DNA from: Epilithonimonas hungarica
Lineage (GTDB): Bacteria > Bacteroidota > Bacteroidia > Flavobacteriales > Weeksellaceae
Length of the DNA: 64,000 bases
Reading direction: 5' to 3'
NCBI RefSeq assembly: GCF_900102265.1
Contig: NZ_FNBH01000001.1
Location: 682,001 to 746,000 of the forward strand
This document shows positions 60,477 through 64,000 of the stretch, one piece after another. The notes below the pieces were generated by a model, which saw only the letters and a list, made by a program, of their open reading frames with translations, was not told the origin of the DNA and made no database searches. The position numbers and the translations under genes were made by a program. Positions within the stretch are counted from its first letter, which is position 1, and each line of letters starts with the position of its first letter.

Positions 60477-62083
60477 TAATGGAAGTTAGGATTTATTTTC
60501 AGATCGTTCAGGTCAAGCTGTAATTCTGCTTTTCGGATTTCCTCATCGTCATAGTACTTTTCGCGTCTCATTTGGAAGATCTCGAGTCTTTGCTTGTCGT
60601 AGATTTCCTTAAGGATCTCTGAGAATTTATCAATCTCCTGTGTCGTACAATTATTACATTCCAAAAGGTCGAGCTGATTTTCTGTGTTCTCGGTTTCAAT
60701 AGAGATCTGAGTTTGATAATTTTTCAAAAGATTGCTTTTTTGAATGACCTCAGAATAATTTTTGTTGATATGATTAAGAGCAAGACGGTTCAATCTGATC
60801 TGTATCTGAGCTTCCTGTTGTTCCTGTGGCAGAACAACATCCATCGATGGCATTTTGAGTTTTTTTACAATAAAAGGTAAAGTAAGTCCTTGGATCACTA
60901 ATGTTATAAAAATTACGATGAAGGTAATGAAAAGAATCAGATTTCTATGAGGAAAAGCTGTTCCGTCTGGTAATGTAAACGGGATGGAGAGTGCAGTTGC
61001 AAGCGAAACGACCCCTCTCATTCCTGCCCAACCGATAACAATTGGTCCTTTCCAGCCCGGAGATTGTTCTCTTCTCACCGATTTGAAAAGCCATCTTGGG
61101 ACAAATGCTGCTGGATAGATCCATAAAAACCGGATAGCAATAGCAACAATACTGATGATAACGCCATATTTAATACCTTCTATTAACGATGCTTCTTCCA
61201 GGCCATGAATGATCGAGGGAAGGGATAATCCAATGAGAATGAAAACCATCGCATTCATTACAAAAATAACGGTTGTCCAAACACCTAGCATATTGAGGCG
61301 GGTATTTCCATTTTTGAAGATCTCATGAGATCTGTAGGAGATGAAAAGTCCGCCCGTAACCACGGCCATCACTCCGGAGAAATGGAATTGCTCCGCGCCT
61401 AGATACAGCATGTAGGGTGTCATTATTGTAAGTGCGGCATCAATAGCAGATGTGGTGGGTAAAAATCTATGGATGAGATACATGATACCTGCGCCGATTA
61501 GCCCAACCACGATTCCCATTCCTGCTACAAGAAAGAATTGTCCAACAGCCTCATGCATTGAAAAGCTGCCTGTCAATATAGCCGCCAGAGCAAACCGGAA
61601 AACTATCAGTGATGATGCATCATTGACCAAGCTTTCACCTTCTAGAATACTTACAATTCTTTTTGGAACAGGCAATCCTTTAAGGACAGATGTTGCAGCA
61701 ACTGCATCCGGTGGAGAAATAATTCCCCCTAATAAAAAACCAAGCGCTAATGTAAACCCCGGAATCATTGCTTTAGAAAGATAAGCGACGATCAATGAGG
61801 TTGCAAATACCAATCCGAATGCCAACAAGGAAATTGGCCTTTTCCATTTCCAGAAGTCGTTCCAAGAGGTGTACCACGCTGCTTCGTAAAGTAATGGAGG
61901 GAGAAAGATCAGGAAAACCAATTCCGGATCCAGCTCTATCTCTGGAATTCCGGGTAAAAAACTGATGATTAATCCTGCCAGCACCAGAAAAATTGGATAG
62001 GCGATCTTCATTTTTTTTGCTACCATTACCATCATGAAAACAGAAAAAAGTAATGCGAGTATCAACAATAAATTATGATGCAT
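60476..62083 (-). CDS. Na+/H+ antiporter, CPA1 family
   Basis: This 535-residue transporter is predicted to exchange Na+ for H+ across the inner membrane. It has about 12 hydrophobic segments over residues 1-420, then a cytosolic helical tail of about 110 residues (LNRLALNHINKNYSEVIQ and following). Family motifs: FLPPLLYEAAW (about 58-68), GGIISPPDAVAA (about 118-129) carrying the ion-binding Asp, EGESLVNDASSLIVF (about 146-160, with the ND pair) and GWAGMRGVVSLATAL (about 352-366). The gene is monocistronic and convergent with the small genes at 60 kb. Confidence 0.93.
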   Translation of the reverse strand: MHHNLLLILALLFSVFMMVMVAKKMKIAYPIFLVLAGLIISFLPGIPEIELDPELVFLIFLPPLLYEAAWYTSWNDFWKWKRPISLLAFGLVFATSLIVAYLSKAMIPGFTLALGFLLGGIISPPDAVAATSVLKGLPVPKRIVSILEGESLVNDASSLIVFRFALAAILTGSFSMHEAVGQFFLVAGMGIVVGLIGAGIMYLIHRFLPTTSAIDAALTIMTPYMLYLGAEQFHFSGVMAVVTGGLFISYRSHEIFKNGNTRLNMLGVWTTVIFVMNAMVFILIGLSLPSIIHGLEEASLIEGIKYGVIISIVAIAIRFLWIYPAAFVPRWLFKSVRREQSPGWKGPIVIGWAGMRGVVSLATALSIPFTLPDGTAFPHRNLILFITFIVIFITLVIQGLTLPFIVKKLKMPSMDVVLPQEQQEAQIQIRLNRLALNHINKNYSEVIQKSNLLKNYQTQISIETENTENQLDLLECNNCTTQEIDKFSEILKEIYDKQRLEIFQMRREKYYDDEEIRKAELQLDLNDLKINPNFH

Positions 62084-62334
62084 TGACGAAAGAATTTAAT
62101 TATGTTTTTACCGTAAAAATAGGGTTCTGATAATTAAAATCCTATACATTCTATAAATTAATTGAATAAATAGATTTTCTGATTGGAGATTTTATGTAAA
62201 GATTTAGTTGTAAGTGGTTTATATTCCTTGCATTAATTTAAAGATTGTTATTTTTACATCTCATAATGTTGATTCCTATTGTAACAAATCGTGATCATAA
62301 AAGACATATAACCCTAAATATTATTATCTATAAA

Positions 62335-64000
62335 ATGAAAAAGATCTCATTAAGTGTATTGATGCTGGCTTCTGTTTCCAGCCTTACTTTTGCACAGACC
62401 AAACAACCGGCTTTGGAACTTAATTATATGGATACTTCCATTCGTCCGCAAGATGATTTTTATAATTATGTGAACGGAACCTGGATGAAAACAGCTAAGA
62501 TTCCGGCAGATAAACCAAGTTGGGGTTCTTTCACACAGCTTAGAGAAACTACAGACAACAATTCTCTGGGGCTTTTGGATAACATCTTGAAAGAAAAATT
62601 CGCAACAGGATCGGAAGGGCAGAAGATACAAGCACTTTATGAGACTTATATGGATATGGCCAAACGTAATGCGGATGGGATCAACCCGGTAAAAGGCGAT
62701 CTTGCAAAAATAGATGCGATAAAAAGCGTGGCTGACCTTCAGAAATATCTTATAGAAGCTACCAGGAGAGGAGAGAACGCTTTCTACGGTTGGGGTGTAG
62801 ATGGTGATCTGAAGGATTCTAAGATGAATGCTGTTTATCTGGGTGATGCTTCTTTCGGTCTTGGAAGAGATTATTATCAAAAAGATTCTCCAAAGAATAC
62901 CGAGACGATTGAAGAATATAAAAAATATGTTGCAAAGGTATTGACTGTAGCAGGATATAAAAATTCTACAGCAGTTGCTGCGCAGATCGTTAATTTTGAA
63001 AAGACAATGGCTAAGACATTGCTTACGAATGAGCAGATCCGTGATGCAACCTTACAATACAACCCGAAAACATTGCCTGAGCTAAAAGCTCTGGTGAAAA
63101 ATATCGATCTGCCAAAATATCTTGCAGAAGCAGGAGTGAAGACGGATAAAGTGATCATTGGTGAGCTTGGTTATTATAAAAAGCTCGATACGTTCCTTAC
63201 GGAGAAAAACATCCCTTTGATCAAGGATTATCTTAAGTTCCATTTGCTTTCAGGTAGTGCGAGTTATTTGGACCAGAAGATGGATGACATGAAATTTGAT
63301 TTCTATAGCAAGTATCTGCAAGGGCAACAAGAGCAAAGAGCACTTAATAAAAGAGCATTGTCTTTGATCAATGGTGTTCTTGGGGAAGCTTTTGGTAAAG
63401 TCTATGTGGACAAATTCTTTACGCCAGAAGCTAAAGCCCAAATGTTGACCTACATAGATTATCTTAAGAAAAGCTTCGGGGTTCACATCGATGGTCTTTC
63501 CTGGATGTCCTCTACTACAAAGCAGAAAGCACTTGATAAGCTGAACAAATTCACTGTGAAGATTGCTTATCCTGATACATGGAAAGACTATTCCAAATTG
63601 ACGATCAAGTCTGATAAAGACGGAGGTACTCTTTATTCTAACTTGCAGAATGTAGAAAGCTGGCATTACAGCAAAGAGCTGGAAAAATTAGGGAAGCCTG
63701 TAGATAAAACAGAGTGGGGTATGTCTCCACAAACTGTGAATGCTTATTATAACCCTGTTAACAACGAGATCGTTTTCCCAGCTGCGATCCTTCAGCCTCC
63801 TTTCTTCAATCCAAATGCCGATGCGGCGGTTAACTTCGGAGGAATTGGTGCTGTGATCGGTCATGAGATGACGCACGGTTTCGATGACAGCGGTGCTCAG
63901 TTTGATGGAGACGGTAACCTGACAGACTGGTGGACGGCCGAAGATAAGGCTAACTTTGAAAAGGCCACAAAAAGTCTAGCTGCACAATATGACAAATATG
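62335..64000 (+). CDS. M13 family zinc metallopeptidase (neprilysin-like), 3' end outside the window
   Basis: The ATG at 62335 starts a signal peptide (MKKISLSVLMLASVSSLTFAQ). The frame is open to the end of the window (555 codons). Family markers are MDTSIRPQDDFYNYVNGTWMK near the N-terminus, the substrate-binding motif NAYYNPVNNEIVFPAAIL at about 469-486, and the zinc site HEMTHGFDDSGAQFD with HEMTH at 510-514. The third ligand (an Exx D motif) should lie in the missing part. M13 enzymes such as PepO cut oligopeptides; the signal peptide places this one in the periplasm or outside. Confidence 0.94.
   Translation, partial: MKKISLSVLMLASVSSLTFAQTKQPALELNYMDTSIRPQDDFYNYVNGTWMKTAKIPADKPSWGSFTQLRETTDNNSLGLLDNILKEKFATGSEGQKIQALYETYMDMAKRNADGINPVKGDLAKIDAIKSVADLQKYLIEATRRGENAFYGWGVDGDLKDSKMNAVYLGDASFGLGRDYYQKDSPKNTETIEEYKKYVAKVLTVAGYKNSTAVAAQIVNFEKTMAKTLLTNEQIRDATLQYNPKTLPELKALVKNIDLPKYLAEAGVKTDKVIIGELGYYKKLDTFLTEKNIPLIKDYLKFHLLSGSASYLDQKMDDMKFDFYSKYLQGQQEQRALNKRALSLINGVLGEAFGKVYVDKFFTPEAKAQMLTYIDYLKKSFGVHIDGLSWMSSTTKQKALDKLNKFTVKIAYPDTWKDYSKLTIKSDKDGGTLYSNLQNVESWHYSKELEKLGKPVDKTEWGMSPQTVNAYYNPVNNEIVFPAAILQPPFFNPNADAAVNFGGIGAVIGHEMTHGFDDSGAQFDGDGNLTDWWTAEDKANFEKATKSLAAQYDKY

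Noticed and set aside
61452-61784. 110-codon frame opposite the Na+/H+ antiporter
   Set aside because: Antisense to conserved transporter motifs; composition reflects the complementary strand.

Overview
The window looks like a chromosomal segment of a Flavobacteriia member, most likely Chryseobacterium or a close Weeksellaceae relative. The evidence is AT-rich DNA, promoters of the Bacteroidetes type (TTTG, about 19-20 nt, TAnnTTTG), weak or absent Shine-Dalgarno sequences, type IX secretion (T9SS) sorting domains, SprB repeats, DUF5683 and WbqC proteins, and a TonB energy transducer. The genus is an inference from protein style; no rRNA is present. The only RNA gene seen is tRNA-Asp.

Bases 1-22.7 kb are mostly conserved chromosome: the end of a T9SS type-B surface protein, trmB, a glutaminyl cyclase, folA-recR-glycosyltransferase, an aspartyl protease, tonB, parA-parB-DUF5683-dapB-lepB, WbqC, a subtilase and an OmpA-type lipoprotein. 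A run at 17.8-21.5 kb encodes a polyprenyl-phosphate phosphoribosyltransferase, a DprE1-like oxidase, a DprE2-like reductase and a HAD phosphatase. Together these look like a complete route to polyprenyl-phosphoryl-arabinose, best known from mycobacteria. Cysteine desulfurase, thioredoxin and tRNA-Asp close this part.

Bases 23.4-44.4 kb are more accessory. There are two redox/stress modules (SDR or epimerase genes, AraC regulators, DoxX-like proteins), the first with a broken DoxX gene and the second intact. Between them lie a 1047-residue SprB-repeat protein with a 228-bp tandem repeat, an SMI1/KNR4 immunity-type gene bracketed by two related palindromic elements, and a 1545-residue T9SS protein. 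The second module continues without a break into aldehyde dehydrogenase, a K+-channel-like protein, a bestrophin and a protein resembling the algal LCIB/LCIC carbonic anhydrases. Bestrophin plus LCIB is the pair used in the algal CO2-concentrating mechanism, so this operon is the most striking functional hypothesis in the window.

Bases 44.4-60.4 kb hold another T9SS protein, a membrane-anchored TPR/AraC regulator, and a same-strand block of secreted proteins of unknown function (49.2-59.4 kb). The block has one coiled-coil fibre-like protein, three C1q-like paralogues, a small helical protein and a six-module 1276-residue protein. Directly upstream of the last gene is a non-coding array of about eight short palindromic units spaced every 21-22 nt. 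The window ends with a Na+/H+ antiporter and the start of an M13 metallopeptidase.
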